Of a DNA stretch of 64,000 bases, positions 43,969-52,095 are shown piece by piece (positions within the stretch are counted from its first letter, which is position 1; every line of letters begins with the position of its first letter). Below the pieces are notes generated by a model. The model was not told where the DNA came from. It worked only from the letters and a program-made list of their open reading frames with translations, and searched no databases. The position numbers and the translations under genes are program-made. The stretch comes from Epilithonimonas arachidiradicis (GTDB lineage: Bacteria > Bacteroidota > Bacteroidia > Flavobacteriales > Weeksellaceae), in NCBI RefSeq assembly GCF_003610695.1, contig NZ_RAQH01000009.1, positions 1-64,000 on the forward strand, given 5' to 3'.

Positions 43969-44379
43969 TTATTCTTTCCAATTTTCCATAATCAGGTCCA
44001 ATAGAAAATCCGGACATCTTACAATTTTATTGGTTTCAGCATCCAGGAAAAATAGAGTGGTGGATGCTTCGGTAATTTTGACTTTATCTTCGTTGTAAAT
44101 TTCATAATCAAACTCAATTTTAACACCCGGAATTTTTTTAACATAGGTGTGGATTTCCAAAAGTTGGTCATAAAGTCCTGGTCTGATGTACTTAATTTTA
44201 TATTCGGAGACTGGAAGAAAAATGCCTCGCTTTTCAATCTCGTCATACGATATTCCAAGTGTGCGAAAAAGCTCCACTCTGGCGACTTCAAAATATTCTG
44301 CATAGTTTCCGTAATAGACATATTTCATTGGGTCTGTTTCTCCGTAACGTACTCTTATTGAGTGTGTTGTGTGTATCAT
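43969..44379 (-). CDS. Acyl-CoA thioesterase (YbgC-like hot-dog fold)
   Basis: A 136-residue hot-dog protein. IRVRYGETDPMKYVYYGNYAEYFEVARVEL is the 4HBT/YbgC signature, with the catalytic aspartate in TDPM. It probably hydrolyses acyl-CoA or acyl-ACP in the cytoplasm. Divergent from dnaA across a 136-bp spacer that holds its -7 element. Confidence 0.93.
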   Translation of the reverse strand: MIHTTHSIRVRYGETDPMKYVYYGNYAEYFEVARVELFRTLGISYDEIEKRGIFLPVSEYKIKYIRPGLYDQLLEIHTYVKKIPGVKIEFDYEIYNEDKVKITEASTTLFFLDAETNKIVRCPDFLLDLIMENWKE

Positions 44380-44401
44380 TTTAAGTCGTTAATAATTCAT
44401 A

Positions 44402-44409
44402 CAAATATA
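44402..44409 (-). promoter_or_regulatory. Thioesterase promoter -7 element (TATATTTG)
   Basis: On the minus strand TATATTTG lies 22 bp before the thioesterase ATG. The same spacer serves dnaA on the other strand. No DnaA box (TTATCCACA) was seen in it. Confidence 0.5.
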
Positions 44410-44515
44410 TTTTTAAATAATCAATAGCGAAAAAATTTTTTTATGAAAATTAATAATTAGATATTTGTCTTCTTCTAAAAAAACTAAAATCTTTACCGGA
44501 AATAGCAGCAGCAAA

Positions 44516-45970
44516 ATGAACGAAAATTTAGTATTTATCTGGGATAGATGCCTTCAGTTTATGAGGGATAATCTGAACGCAGCGGAGGACAACACAGACC
44601 TCAAAAAGTTAGAAAATTCTTTCGACTTATTGTTTGATAAGGTTCAGCCAATTTCTTTGGTGAACAATAATCTGACGTTGCTGGTTCCTAGTGATTTTTA
44701 CAAAGAATACATCGAGGACAATTACCTGTCTCTACTGTCTGCTGCGCTTAAAAAAAATATCGGTAAAGGGGTGAAATTGTGGTATTCCGTAATGGAAAAC
44801 AAACCTGCAGGAAAAGAGAAACCAATTACAGTTAATGTAAAAGGTATTTCCACACAAGCACCGAAAATCCAAGAAGCAAGACCGGTTCTGAAAGAAAATA
44901 ACGTGAATCCCTTTGTGGTTCCGGGAATCAAAAAAGTGAACATTGATTCTAACCTGAAAGCCGATCAGTCTTTTGATAACTTCGTAGAAGGCGAGAGCAA
45001 CAAGTTTGCTTGTACTGTTGCGAAATCGATTGCAAAAAGACCAGGTTCCACAGCTTTTAACCCATTATTTGTTTACGGTGGTTATGGCGTTGGAAAAACA
45101 CACTTAGCTCAGGCTATTGGTCTAGAAGTTAAGGCTTCTTTTCCAGAAAAAGTGGTTTTATACCAATCTTCAGAAAAATTCATTCAGGATTTTGTGAAGG
45201 CGGCTAAGTCTCAGAACAAAACAGATTTCCAGAACTATTATCAGATGATTGATGTTTTGATTATCGATGATATTCAGTTTTTATCTGGGAAGGCGGCAAC
45301 ACAGGACAGTTTTTTCCATATTTTTGATTATTTGCATCAGAATGGGAAACAGATTATCCTGACTTCTGATAAAGCGCCCGCTGATATTCTGGATACGCAG
45401 GAAAGAATTATTTCCCGTTTCAAGTGGGGGCTTTCTGCAGAAATCAAATCTCCGAATTTCGAGACGAGAAGAAAAATAATTGTTGATAAATTAAGCAGAG
45501 ACGGTATCGAATTAACGGATGATATGCTAGATTATCTAGCGTCAGAAGTTAAAACGAATGGCGTAAGAGAACTGATCGGGGTTGTGAACGCCGTAATCGC
45601 TTACTCTACTGTTTACAAATCTGATTTCAGTCTTGATCTATTAAAAGACACCATCAATAAGTTAGCGACGACTCAGAAGAAAACCATCAACATTCCTTAT
45701 ATCCAGGAGATTGTTTGCGATTATTTCGGAATCCAGAGAGAGCAGTTGTTATCTAAAACAAGAAAAAGAGAAATTGCTTTACCAAGACAGTTAGCAATGT
45801 ATTTCGCAAAAGAATATACGAATGCAACATTTACCAAAATTGGTGAAGAAATGGGCGGAAAAGACCATTCAACCGTGATGTACGCTTGCGACACCATCCG
45901 GGATGTTTCTAAAATTGATAAAGAGTTGAAGAAATACATCAAGGACCTCAAAGAAAAAATTGCTCAATAA
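44516..45970 (+). CDS. dnaA: Chromosomal replication initiator DnaA
   Basis: A 484-residue initiator. Domain I about 1-85; linker to 145; AAA+ domain with Walker A GGYGVGKTHLAQ (188-195) and Walker B VLIIDDIQF (about 247-255), then sensor motifs SRFKWGLSAEI. Domain IV ends with GKDHSTVMYAC, the DnaA-box-binding signature. The ATG at 44516 is chosen over an in-frame TTG at 44465, as DnaA proteins begin MNENL...-like. The gene stands apart from dnaN and gyrB, which is normal in Bacteroidetes. Confidence 0.97.
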   Translation: MNENLVFIWDRCLQFMRDNLNAAEDNTDLKKLENSFDLLFDKVQPISLVNNNLTLLVPSDFYKEYIEDNYLSLLSAALKKNIGKGVKLWYSVMENKPAGKEKPITVNVKGISTQAPKIQEARPVLKENNVNPFVVPGIKKVNIDSNLKADQSFDNFVEGESNKFACTVAKSIAKRPGSTAFNPLFVYGGYGVGKTHLAQAIGLEVKASFPEKVVLYQSSEKFIQDFVKAAKSQNKTDFQNYYQMIDVLIIDDIQFLSGKAATQDSFFHIFDYLHQNGKQIILTSDKAPADILDTQERIISRFKWGLSAEIKSPNFETRRKIIVDKLSRDGIELTDDMLDYLASEVKTNGVRELIGVVNAVIAYSTVYKSDFSLDLLKDTINKLATTQKKTINIPYIQEIVCDYFGIQREQLLSKTRKREIALPRQLAMYFAKEYTNATFTKIGEEMGGKDHSTVMYACDTIRDVSKIDKELKKYIKDLKEKIAQ

Positions 45971-45975
45971 TAATT

Positions 45976-46002
45976 AAAGTCTGAAAATTTTCAGACTTTT
46001 TT
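45976..46002. terminator. Bidirectional terminator between dnaA and the ars operon
   Basis: Perfect 12-bp palindromic stem, AAAGTCTGAAAA with TTTTCAGACTTT, with T runs in the plus direction and A runs giving weak T on the minus side. It separates dnaA from the converging arsenic operon. Confidence 0.85.
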
Positions 46003-46005
46003 ATT

Positions 46006-46497
46006 TTATATCAAATTCGGGCTTCGTCTTTCCAGAAGAATCGTGTCTCGCCAGATTTCGTCGATTTTTGAAATCTTTTCCCGAAAGCCAACTTTTCTAA
46101 AGCCAGACTTTTCATGAAGCTTCAGACTTGCTTCATTTTCAGGAAAAATGCTGGACTGTAAAGTCCAAATTCCATTGTTTTCACTTTCAAAAATTAAAAT
46201 TTTCATAAGTTCAGAAGCTAATCCCAATCCATTAAAATCTGGATGAATGTAAACACTGACTTCTGCAACGCCGGAATAATTATAACGTGTAGAAACAGGA
46301 TTTAGAGCAATCCAACCTACAATTTTACGTTCTATTTCTATTACAAATCTGGAATGCTGAAGGTGAGCTTTATCCCATTCTTCCCAAGATGGGACCACAG
46401 TATTGAAAGTTGCGTTTTTAGTTTCGATTCCGAATTTGTAGATTTCCAAAACATCAATCTGATGCTTTGGCAGTAAAGAATTGATTAAAAATTTCAT
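46006..46497 (-). CDS. GNAT acetyltransferase, ArsN1-like
   Basis: A 163-residue acetyltransferase of the phosphinothricin (PAT/ArsN1) type. It has YKFGIETKNATFNTVVPSWEEWDKAH, VGWIALNPVSTR, the acetyl-CoA loop VYIHPDFNGLGLASELMKI and SIFPENEASLKLHEKSGFRKVGFREKI. In ars operons such enzymes acetylate the arsenical antibiotic arsinothricin. Here the ATG overlaps the arsC stop by 1 nt (TGATG), which strengthens the arsenic role over a simple glufosinate resistance role. Last gene of the operon. Confidence 0.8.
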   Translation of the reverse strand: MKFLINSLLPKHQIDVLEIYKFGIETKNATFNTVVPSWEEWDKAHLQHSRFVIEIERKIVGWIALNPVSTRYNYSGVAEVSVYIHPDFNGLGLASELMKILIFESENNGIWTLQSSIFPENEASLKLHEKSGFRKVGFREKISKIDEIWRDTILLERRSPNLI

Positions 46498-46913
46498 CAG
46501 AGATTTTCTTTTACGAAATTAAAACAATAATTTTTGATTTGTTTTCTAACTTTTCTAAATTCTGTCATTATTTCTTCTTCAGTCCCAGTAGCTTTTGCCG
46601 GGTCAGGAAAATTGTGGTGAAATTTTATAGCTTTTGAAGGAAAGAAAGGACATCGCTCTTTGGCGTTATTACAAACAGTGATAACAAAATCAAAATCGAT
46701 ACTTCTATATTCTTCTATTTTGTTAGAGGTGTGATTGGAAATGTTGATTCCGTCTTCCTTCATTGTCGCAATCGCTTTCGGGTTCACACCGTGGGTTTCT
46801 AAACCGGCACTGTAGATTTCAGCATTTTCTTTTGCAAAATGTCTTAGATAGCCTTCTGCAATTTGACTTCTGCAACTGTTTCCCGTACAAAGTACCAAGA
46901 TTTTTTTACTCAT
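46497..46913 (-). CDS. arsC: Arsenate reductase, LMW-phosphatase type
   Basis: A 138-residue thioredoxin-coupled arsenate reductase. The P-loop LCTGNSCRSQIAEG has the nucleophile Cys9, and the relay cysteines are Cys81 and Cys88 (VCNNAKERC). It reduces arsenate to arsenite. Co-transcribed after DUF6428 and before the acetyltransferase. The efflux pump that would normally export arsenite is not in this window. Confidence 0.93.
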   Translation of the reverse strand: MSKKILVLCTGNSCRSQIAEGYLRHFAKENAEIYSAGLETHGVNPKAIATMKEDGINISNHTSNKIEEYRSIDFDFVITVCNNAKERCPFFPSKAIKFHHNFPDPAKATGTEEEIMTEFRKVRKQIKNYCFNFVKENL

Positions 46914-46931
46914 ATTTTCTAACTTTTAATT

Positions 46932-47402
46932 CTAGCAACATCCAGAATTTGGAGTACAGCAAGTTGGCTTGTTAGATCGTGATGCAAGATTTATCTTTTG
47001 CTTTTCTGCGGGAATCCCACACGCATTCTGAGCTAAACAAACTGTTGTTTTGTTTTTCAGTATAAACTGAGTTCCATTAAAATCCAAATCATATTTCCCG
47101 ATAGTTTCGTTTTGATATTCCACTTCGATTTCAGAATTTTCTATGCCCAGTTTTTCTTCCGAAAGTCTGATGATGTTAAGTAACTTATTCGGTTTTAAAC
47201 GATGTTCATAATCATCCGCATTCCAAAGTTGGAAATTCACAATCTTCTCATTTCGAATAGTTCCACCACAATCAATGAAGTTTTTATGAATGATTCCGAC
47301 TTCGGTAACGTGAAAATGTTCAGGTACGAAATTTCCATTTTCTAATTGAAATTCTACATTTTCCAGTGTTGGAAGAATCTCTTTGATTTGTTCAAGAGTC
47401 AT
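46932..47402 (-). CDS. DUF6428-family ars-operon protein
   Basis: A 156-residue protein recurrent in Bacteroidetes arsenic operons. The N-terminal two thirds fold as a small alpha/beta domain (LPTLENVEFQLENGNFVPEHFHVTEVG, FQLWNADDYEHRLKP). The tail ends TCCTPNSGCC, two adjacent-cysteine pairs fit to bind arsenite or transfer it. Exact function unknown. It sits between arsR and arsC. Confidence 0.8.
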   Translation of the reverse strand: MTLEQIKEILPTLENVEFQLENGNFVPEHFHVTEVGIIHKNFIDCGGTIRNEKIVNFQLWNADDYEHRLKPNKLLNIIRLSEEKLGIENSEIEVEYQNETIGKYDLDFNGTQFILKNKTTVCLAQNACGIPAEKQKINLASRSNKPTCCTPNSGCC

Positions 47403-47439
47403 ATTAATAAGATTTTAAATTAATTATTTTTGTTTATTG

Positions 47440-47448
47440 TAATATTGC
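47440..47448. promoter_or_regulatory. Half ArsR operator (TAATATTGC)
   Basis: TAATATTGC repeats one half of the 16-bp palindrome upstream of arsR, here in the gap between arsR and DUF6428. It may be a secondary operator for the internal start. Confidence 0.4.
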
Positions 47449-47471
47449 GATGTTTGTTTTCAAAAAAATGC

Positions 47472-47798
47472 TTAGCAACATTTTTCTTTAGAAACGGTTT
47501 CGATGACTTTTGAAAAATAAGAATTTATGATTTCGATGGTCTTTTCGTCAATACAATAACAAATCGAATTTCCTTCAATATTTCCTTTGATGATTCCCGC
47601 ATTCTTCAATTCTTTAAGATGTTGAGAAACCGTTGGTTGGGCAAGCGGAAGCTCATTCACGATGTCTCCGCAGATGCATTCGTTAACTTTCATCAGATAT
47701 TCGATAATGGCAATTCTTGCAGGATGTCCAAGCGCTTTTGCAATGTTGGCAATTCTGTTTTGTTGTTCTGTGAAATGTTCAGTTTTTGTTGCTCCCAT
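47472..47798 (-). CDS. arsR: Arsenical resistance repressor ArsR
   Basis: A 108-residue SmtB/ArsR winged-helix repressor. ALGHPARIAIIEYL starts the fold. LAQPTVSQHLKELKNAGII is the recognition helix. The cysteine pair Cys41 and Cys43 (NECICGD) and the terminal CC form the likely arsenite site. First gene of the operon, it represses its own promoter through the adjacent palindrome. Confidence 0.92.
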   Translation of the reverse strand: MGATKTEHFTEQQNRIANIAKALGHPARIAIIEYLMKVNECICGDIVNELPLAQPTVSQHLKELKNAGIIKGNIEGNSICYCIDEKTIEIINSYFSKVIETVSKEKCC

Positions 47799-47808
47799 TT
47801 TTATAATT

Positions 47809-47824
47809 TAATATTGCAATATTA
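47809..47824. promoter_or_regulatory. Putative ArsR operator, perfect palindrome
   Basis: TAATATTGCAATATTA is a perfect 16-bp palindrome 11 bp before the arsR ATG, where it can block both the ars operon and the divergent region. Confidence 0.75.
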
Positions 47825-47910
47825 CGATTAAAATTTAATTGTCAGTTATATTTTGGAATTAATTTTTAAAATTGATAAATTGAGCTTATAAATTCATACT
47901 TCAATTTATA

Positions 47911-48351
47911 ATGAAAATACTAATGGTATGCCTAGGGAACATTTGCAGAAGTCCTTTAGCCGAAGGGATTTTGAAATCTAAACTTGATGATAATTATTTC
48001 ATAGACAGCGCCGGAACAATCAATTACCACGAAGGTAATGGTCCCGACAAACGTTCTGTAAAAACAGCTTTCAAAAACGGAATTGATATATCGATGCAAA
48101 AATCCAGACCAATCAAGAAATCAGATTTGGACGAGTTTGATTTGATTTTCTGTATGGACAAAAATAATTACAAAGATGTTCTGAAAATGGCGGAGGATTC
48201 TCAAAAGCATAAAATCAGATTGATTCTCGATAACGAACTGGAAGTTCCAGACCCCTACTACGGTGGAATTGACGGATTTGATAAAGTTTACAAAATGCTG
48301 GACGATTCCTGTGAAATAATTGCAGAAAAAATCAGGAAAAATATGATATAA
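47911..48351 (+). CDS. Low-molecular-weight protein-tyrosine phosphatase
   Basis: A 146-residue LMW-PTP. The P-loop VCLGNICRSPLAEG has nucleophile Cys7, and the general acid Asp is in VPDPYYGG. It lacks the arsC relay cysteines, so it is a true phosphatase. Divergent from the ars operon, separated from it by 112 bp; it is followed by the symporter. Functional link with the ars genes is not evident. Confidence 0.9.
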   Translation: MKILMVCLGNICRSPLAEGILKSKLDDNYFIDSAGTINYHEGNGPDKRSVKTAFKNGIDISMQKSRPIKKSDLDEFDLIFCMDKNNYKDVLKMAEDSQKHKIRLILDNELEVPDPYYGGIDGFDKVYKMLDDSCEIIAEKIRKNMI

Positions 48352-48365
48352 GTCACAAACAATTC

Positions 48366-48373
48366 TAAATTTG
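48366..48373 (+). promoter_or_regulatory. Symporter promoter -7 element (TAAATTTG)
   Basis: Full TAnnTTTG match 16 bp before the symporter ATG. Confidence 0.5.
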
Positions 48374-48389
48374 TAAGATAAGCCTTTTT

Positions 48390-49667
48390 ATGAATTTAGA
48401 CATTGAACAAAAACCTTTAAAACCGAAAAAAATCTATCAGCTTCTCTATATTCAAGTGCTGATTGCTATTGTCTTCGGTGTTTCTCTCGGTTATTTTTAT
48501 CCGGACTTGGGTGAAAAAATGAAACCTCTAGGCGAAGGTTTTATCAAGCTGGTCAAAATGATTATTGCTCCGGTCATTTTCCTGACTGTTTCCACCGGAA
48601 TTGCTGGAATGAGTGACCTCAAAAAAGTAGGTCGAGTTGCAGGAAAGGCATTCATTTATTTTTTTACATTTTCAACTTTAGCCTTGATAATCGGGATGAT
48701 TGTCAGCCACATTGTTCAGCCGGGAAAAGGTCTAAACATTAATCCAAATACTCTGAACGGTGCAGAAGTTGAAAAGTATGTCAAAGCGGCGCACGACAAT
48801 TCTTTGGTCAGTTTTATTTTCAACATTATTCCGGAAACTTTGTTTAGCCCACTGACTGGCGATAACATTCTGCAGGTACTTTTGGTAGCGATTTTATTTG
48901 GAGTCGCTTTGGCATTGACTTCGGAGAAAAGTTACCCGGTTTTCGATTTTCTTCAGGCTTTGACAATTCCGGTTTTTAAAATTGTGGAAGTCCTGATGAA
49001 ACTCGCTCCCATTGGAGCTTTCGGAGCAATGGCTTTTACGATTGGTAAATATGGTGTGGAATCGCTGAAGAATCTGGCGATGCTTGTCGGAACATTTTAT
49101 GTGACTTCTGCGCTGTTTGTGATTTTGATTTTAGGAAGTGTGGCGTGGTACAACGGGTTCAATATTTTCAAATTTCTGAGATATCTCAAAGACGAGATTT
49201 TCCTGGTTTTGGGAACAAGTTCTTCGGAGCCGGCACTTCCCGGACTGATGAAGAAAATGGAAAATGCCGGCTGTGACAAAAGTGTTGTAGGCTTGGTGGT
49301 TCCTACTGGCTATTCCTTCAATCTCGACGGAACCAACATTTATATGACTTTGGCGGCGTTGTTCATTGCACAGGCTTGTAATATCGATTTGACATTGGAG
49401 CACCAGCTCGGTCTGCTTTTGGTGGCGATGCTGAGTTCCAAAGGTGCGGCAGGCGTTACAGGTGCTGGATTTATTACATTGGCGGCGACCTTGGCAGTTG
49501 TTCCGGAAGTTCCGATTGCCGGGATGACTCTGATTCTCGGGATTGATAAATTTATGTCAGAATGTCGCGCATTGACCAATGTCATTGGGAATGCCGTCGC
49601 AACTGTTGTCGTCTCTAATTGGGAAAACCGGTTAGATAAAGACCGATTAAAAGAAGTTTTGAATTAA
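48390..49667 (+). CDS. Dicarboxylate/amino acid:cation symporter (DAACS)
   Basis: A 425-residue transporter with the DAACS fold. [22 protein letters not shown] is the third-helix signature; [18 protein letters not shown] is the HP1 serine-rich loop; [26 protein letters not shown] carries the NMDGT-like motif (here NLDGT). [12 protein letters not shown] is HP2 and [17 protein letters not shown] the last helix. It probably imports succinate/fumarate/malate or glutamate with sodium or protons. Confidence 0.95.
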   Translation: MNLDIEQKPLKPKKIYQLLYIQVLIAIVFGVSLGYFYPDLGEKMKPLGEGFIKLVKMIIAPVIFLTVSTGIAGMSDLKKVGRVAGKAFIYFFTFSTLALIIGMIVSHIVQPGKGLNINPNTLNGAEVEKYVKAAHDNSLVSFIFNIIPETLFSPLTGDNILQVLLVAILFGVALALTSEKSYPVFDFLQALTIPVFKIVEVLMKLAPIGAFGAMAFTIGKYGVESLKNLAMLVGTFYVTSALFVILILGSVAWYNGFNIFKFLRYLKDEIFLVLGTSSSEPALPGLMKKMENAGCDKSVVGLVVPTGYSFNLDGTNIYMTLAALFIAQACNIDLTLEHQLGLLLVAMLSSKGAAGVTGAGFITLAATLAVVPEVPIAGMTLILGIDKFMSECRALTNVIGNAVATVVVSNWENRLDKDRLKEVLN

Positions 49668-49683
49668 CTTTGTAATGATTTTG

Positions 49684-49790
49684 GCAGCTTAATCCGCCTT
49701 CCGCTTTCAATCTTTTTTGCAGAAAGTATCAGCAGGATAGAACCTGAATTACGAGCAAAAAAGGATTTCCGCTCAAGTCGGGCTGCAGAT
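49684..49790. repeat. Palindromic intergenic repeat, copy B
   Basis: A 9-bp inverted repeat, CTTTTTTGC (49712-49720) with GCAAAAAAG (49755-49763), flanked by AGCTTAATCCGCCTTCCGC and GGATTTCCGCTCAAGTCGGG. Nothing else was seen in the 292 bp between the symporter and mvaD. Confidence 0.6.
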
Positions 49791-49959
49791 TCAATATAGA
49801 ATAAACTCCGACATAAAAACAATTATGTCATTCTTTAGATTCCCACAGAATAACAAAAATGGCGCCCGAACTTACAATTTAAACAACTCTAAAAACTACA
49901 AATTTCCTTAAATTAGCCAACTGTAAATAAATCAGGAAAAAAGCCAAAAGCCTACCATT

Positions 49960-51015
49960 ATGACTCAAGAATTTTTGGGAAAATCCCAATTCCAGATATC
50001 CAATCAACTCGTTTCTGCAAGCTGCCCTTCCAATATTGCACTCATCAAATATTGGGGAAAGTATGAAAATCAGATTCCTGCTAATCCAAGTATTAGTTAT
50101 ACTTTGAACCATTGCAGAACCAACACCATGATGGAGTTTTTCGCGGGAGAAGAATTCTCAGTTCAGACTTTTTTGTCAGGAAATGAAGAACAAAAATTCG
50201 CTGAGAAAATCGAAAAATATTTCAAAAATATCGAGCAATATTTACCTTGGATTCTGAAAGGAAAATATATCATCAGAACCGAAAATACATTTCCTCACAG
50301 TTCAGGAATTGCTAGTTCAGCTTCAGGTTTTGGCGCAATTGCAAAATGTCTCATGAATTTAGATGAGATTTTTACGAATAATCCGGATGAAAATTTCAAA
50401 ACAAAAAAAGAAAGCTTCCTTGCAAGATTAGGCAGCGGTAGCGCTTGCAGAAGCCTCTACGAAGGTTTGGTAGTTTGGGGAAAAACAGAAGACGTGGAAG
50501 GAAGTTCAGACTTGTTTGCCGTTCCTTATAATAATGATGAGATTCATCCGATTTTTAAAAATTTCAATGATTGGGTGTTATTGATTCACGAGGGTCAGAA
50601 ATCTGTTTCTTCAACTGTTGGTCACGGCTTGATGAACACCAATCCTTATGCAGAAAGACGTTTCCAGGAAGCGCACGAGAATTTTACCAAACTGAAAATG
50701 ATTCTTTCATCTGGCGATATGGAAGGTTTTATCAAATTGGTTGAGCACGAAGCTTTGACACTTCATGCGATGATGATGATGAGTGACCCTGCATTTATTC
50801 TGATGAAGACGGGAACTCTGGAAGTCATCAATAAGATTTGGGATTTCAGAAGAATTACGGGACTATCATTATTTTTCACGCTAGACGCTGGAGCAAACGT
50901 TCATTTGCTTTTCCCAAATGATATCGACAACGATAGAATTACAGATTTCATCAATACAGAACTGATTCCACTGACACAAAATGGCAGAGTTGTAAAAGAT
51001 GTGATGCGATTTTGA
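49960..51015 (+). CDS. mvaD: Diphosphomevalonate decarboxylase
   Basis: A 351-residue GHMP-family enzyme. SCPSNIALIKYWGKYENQIPANPSISYTL is the family's hallmark N terminus. The ATP loop is PHSSGIASSASGFGAIA, then LARLGSGSACRSLYEGLVVWG, and FTLDAGANVH near the end carries the catalytic aspartate. It decarboxylates mevalonate diphosphate to isopentenyl diphosphate, so the organism uses the mevalonate pathway. Bacteroidetes-type sequence. Alone on the + strand. Confidence 0.95.
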   Translation: MTQEFLGKSQFQISNQLVSASCPSNIALIKYWGKYENQIPANPSISYTLNHCRTNTMMEFFAGEEFSVQTFLSGNEEQKFAEKIEKYFKNIEQYLPWILKGKYIIRTENTFPHSSGIASSASGFGAIAKCLMNLDEIFTNNPDENFKTKKESFLARLGSGSACRSLYEGLVVWGKTEDVEGSSDLFAVPYNNDEIHPIFKNFNDWVLLIHEGQKSVSSTVGHGLMNTNPYAERRFQEAHENFTKLKMILSSGDMEGFIKLVEHEALTLHAMMMMSDPAFILMKTGTLEVINKIWDFRRITGLSLFFTLDAGANVHLLFPNDIDNDRITDFINTELIPLTQNGRVVKDVMRF

Positions 51016-51084
51016 TGTTATAAGCTACATTTAGTCATAAGATAAGAGTTGAAATGGTGAATCATCTCAGACAGTTAAATTTCG

Positions 51085-51092
51085 CAACTTTG
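51085..51092 (+). promoter_or_regulatory. Promoter -7-like element (CAACTTTG)
   Basis: CAACTTTG, one mismatch from TAnnTTTG, ends 4 nt before the AraC ATG at 51097. The close position suggests a leaderless or nearly leaderless message. Confidence 0.4.
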
Positions 51093-51096
51093 TTCT

Positions 51097-51993
51097 ATGA
51101 AAACCTTCAGCGATCTTACAAATTACAACAAATACCTGAATCTCACAGCTCCTCTGCATCCATTGATGGACAGCAGGGTCTGCAAACAGGCCATTCCCAA
51201 TTTTCCGCAGGCGAGTGGTGAAATTCAGGTTAATCTGTTCAAGATTTCGCTGAAGAAAAACTTTACCGGAGACATCAATTACGGAAACAATAAATATTAT
51301 ACTGAGAACGGATTGATGCTTTTCAGCGAGCCGGGACAGGTCGTTTCCTGGGATAGCCTGACTTTCTGGGACGGATATGCATTTGTTTTCCATCCTGATC
51401 TCATCAAGCAAAATCCGGTTGCTGCCAAAATCCATCAGTATAAATATTTCAGTTACGAGATCAATGATGCGTTGTTTATGACTGCGGAAGAAGAAGAGAC
51501 TATTACCTGGCTTTTTACAAAAATTCATATGGAATTGGTGGAAAATAAAGCCAATGCCAATATCAATATTATTCTGTCGCTGTTAAATGTCGTGCTTTCG
51601 TACGCAGATGTTTTTTATGAAGGACAATTCAAAGACAAAGCAACAAAGGCCATTTCAGTGTCTTCAAAATTAAAAAGCTTCCTTCAAAATCATTATAAGG
51701 ATCTATCAAAACCCGTTTCAAATTTTCCTACCGTCTCGTCTGTTGCTGAAGAGCTTAATATGTCTTCAAACTACCTTACAGACCTTATTCGTGCAGAAAC
51801 CGGGAAAAGTACCATCAGCTTCATTCAGGAATTTGTGATCGAACAGGCCGAAATATTATTGCTTCAGACAGATATGAATATCAGCGATGTGGCTTACCAA
51901 TTAGGTTTTACGAACGTTCCATATTTCTCCAGATTTTTTAAAAAGATTAAAGGCATTTCTCCTAAAGAAATCAGAAATCAGAGAAAAGGATAA
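51097..51993 (+). CDS. AraC-family transcriptional regulator
   Basis: A 298-residue regulator of the same subfamily as those at 1641, 55804 and 59103. The sensor domain (1-190) contains APLHPLMDSRVCK and FSEPGQVV...VFHPDLIKQNP. The AraC DNA-binding domain ends ISDVAYQLGFTNVPYFSRFFKKIKGISPKEIR. It likely controls the neighbouring enoyl-CoA hydratase and oxidoreductase. Ligand unknown. Confidence 0.92.
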   Translation: MKTFSDLTNYNKYLNLTAPLHPLMDSRVCKQAIPNFPQASGEIQVNLFKISLKKNFTGDINYGNNKYYTENGLMLFSEPGQVVSWDSLTFWDGYAFVFHPDLIKQNPVAAKIHQYKYFSYEINDALFMTAEEEETITWLFTKIHMELVENKANANINIILSLLNVVLSYADVFYEGQFKDKATKAISVSSKLKSFLQNHYKDLSKPVSNFPTVSSVAEELNMSSNYLTDLIRAETGKSTISFIQEFVIEQAEILLLQTDMNISDVAYQLGFTNVPYFSRFFKKIKGISPKEIRNQRKG

Positions 51994-52095
51994 GATATTC
52001 CCCGATTTGTGTTAAAAGTCGAAAGTCTGTCCCATTAATTTTGAACAGACAAAAAAGTTATGTCTTAAAGATTTACATCGATTAAAAGTATTACT

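Noticed and set aside
44380-44515. Origin of replication upstream of dnaA
   Set aside because: The spacer is AT-rich but has no DnaA boxes; Bacteroidetes origins often lie away from dnaA.
52025-52050. GTCTGT...ACAGAC inverted repeat before the enoyl-CoA hydratase
   Set aside because: Only 6 bp per arm, no T run on the coding strand and no second copy; could be chance.
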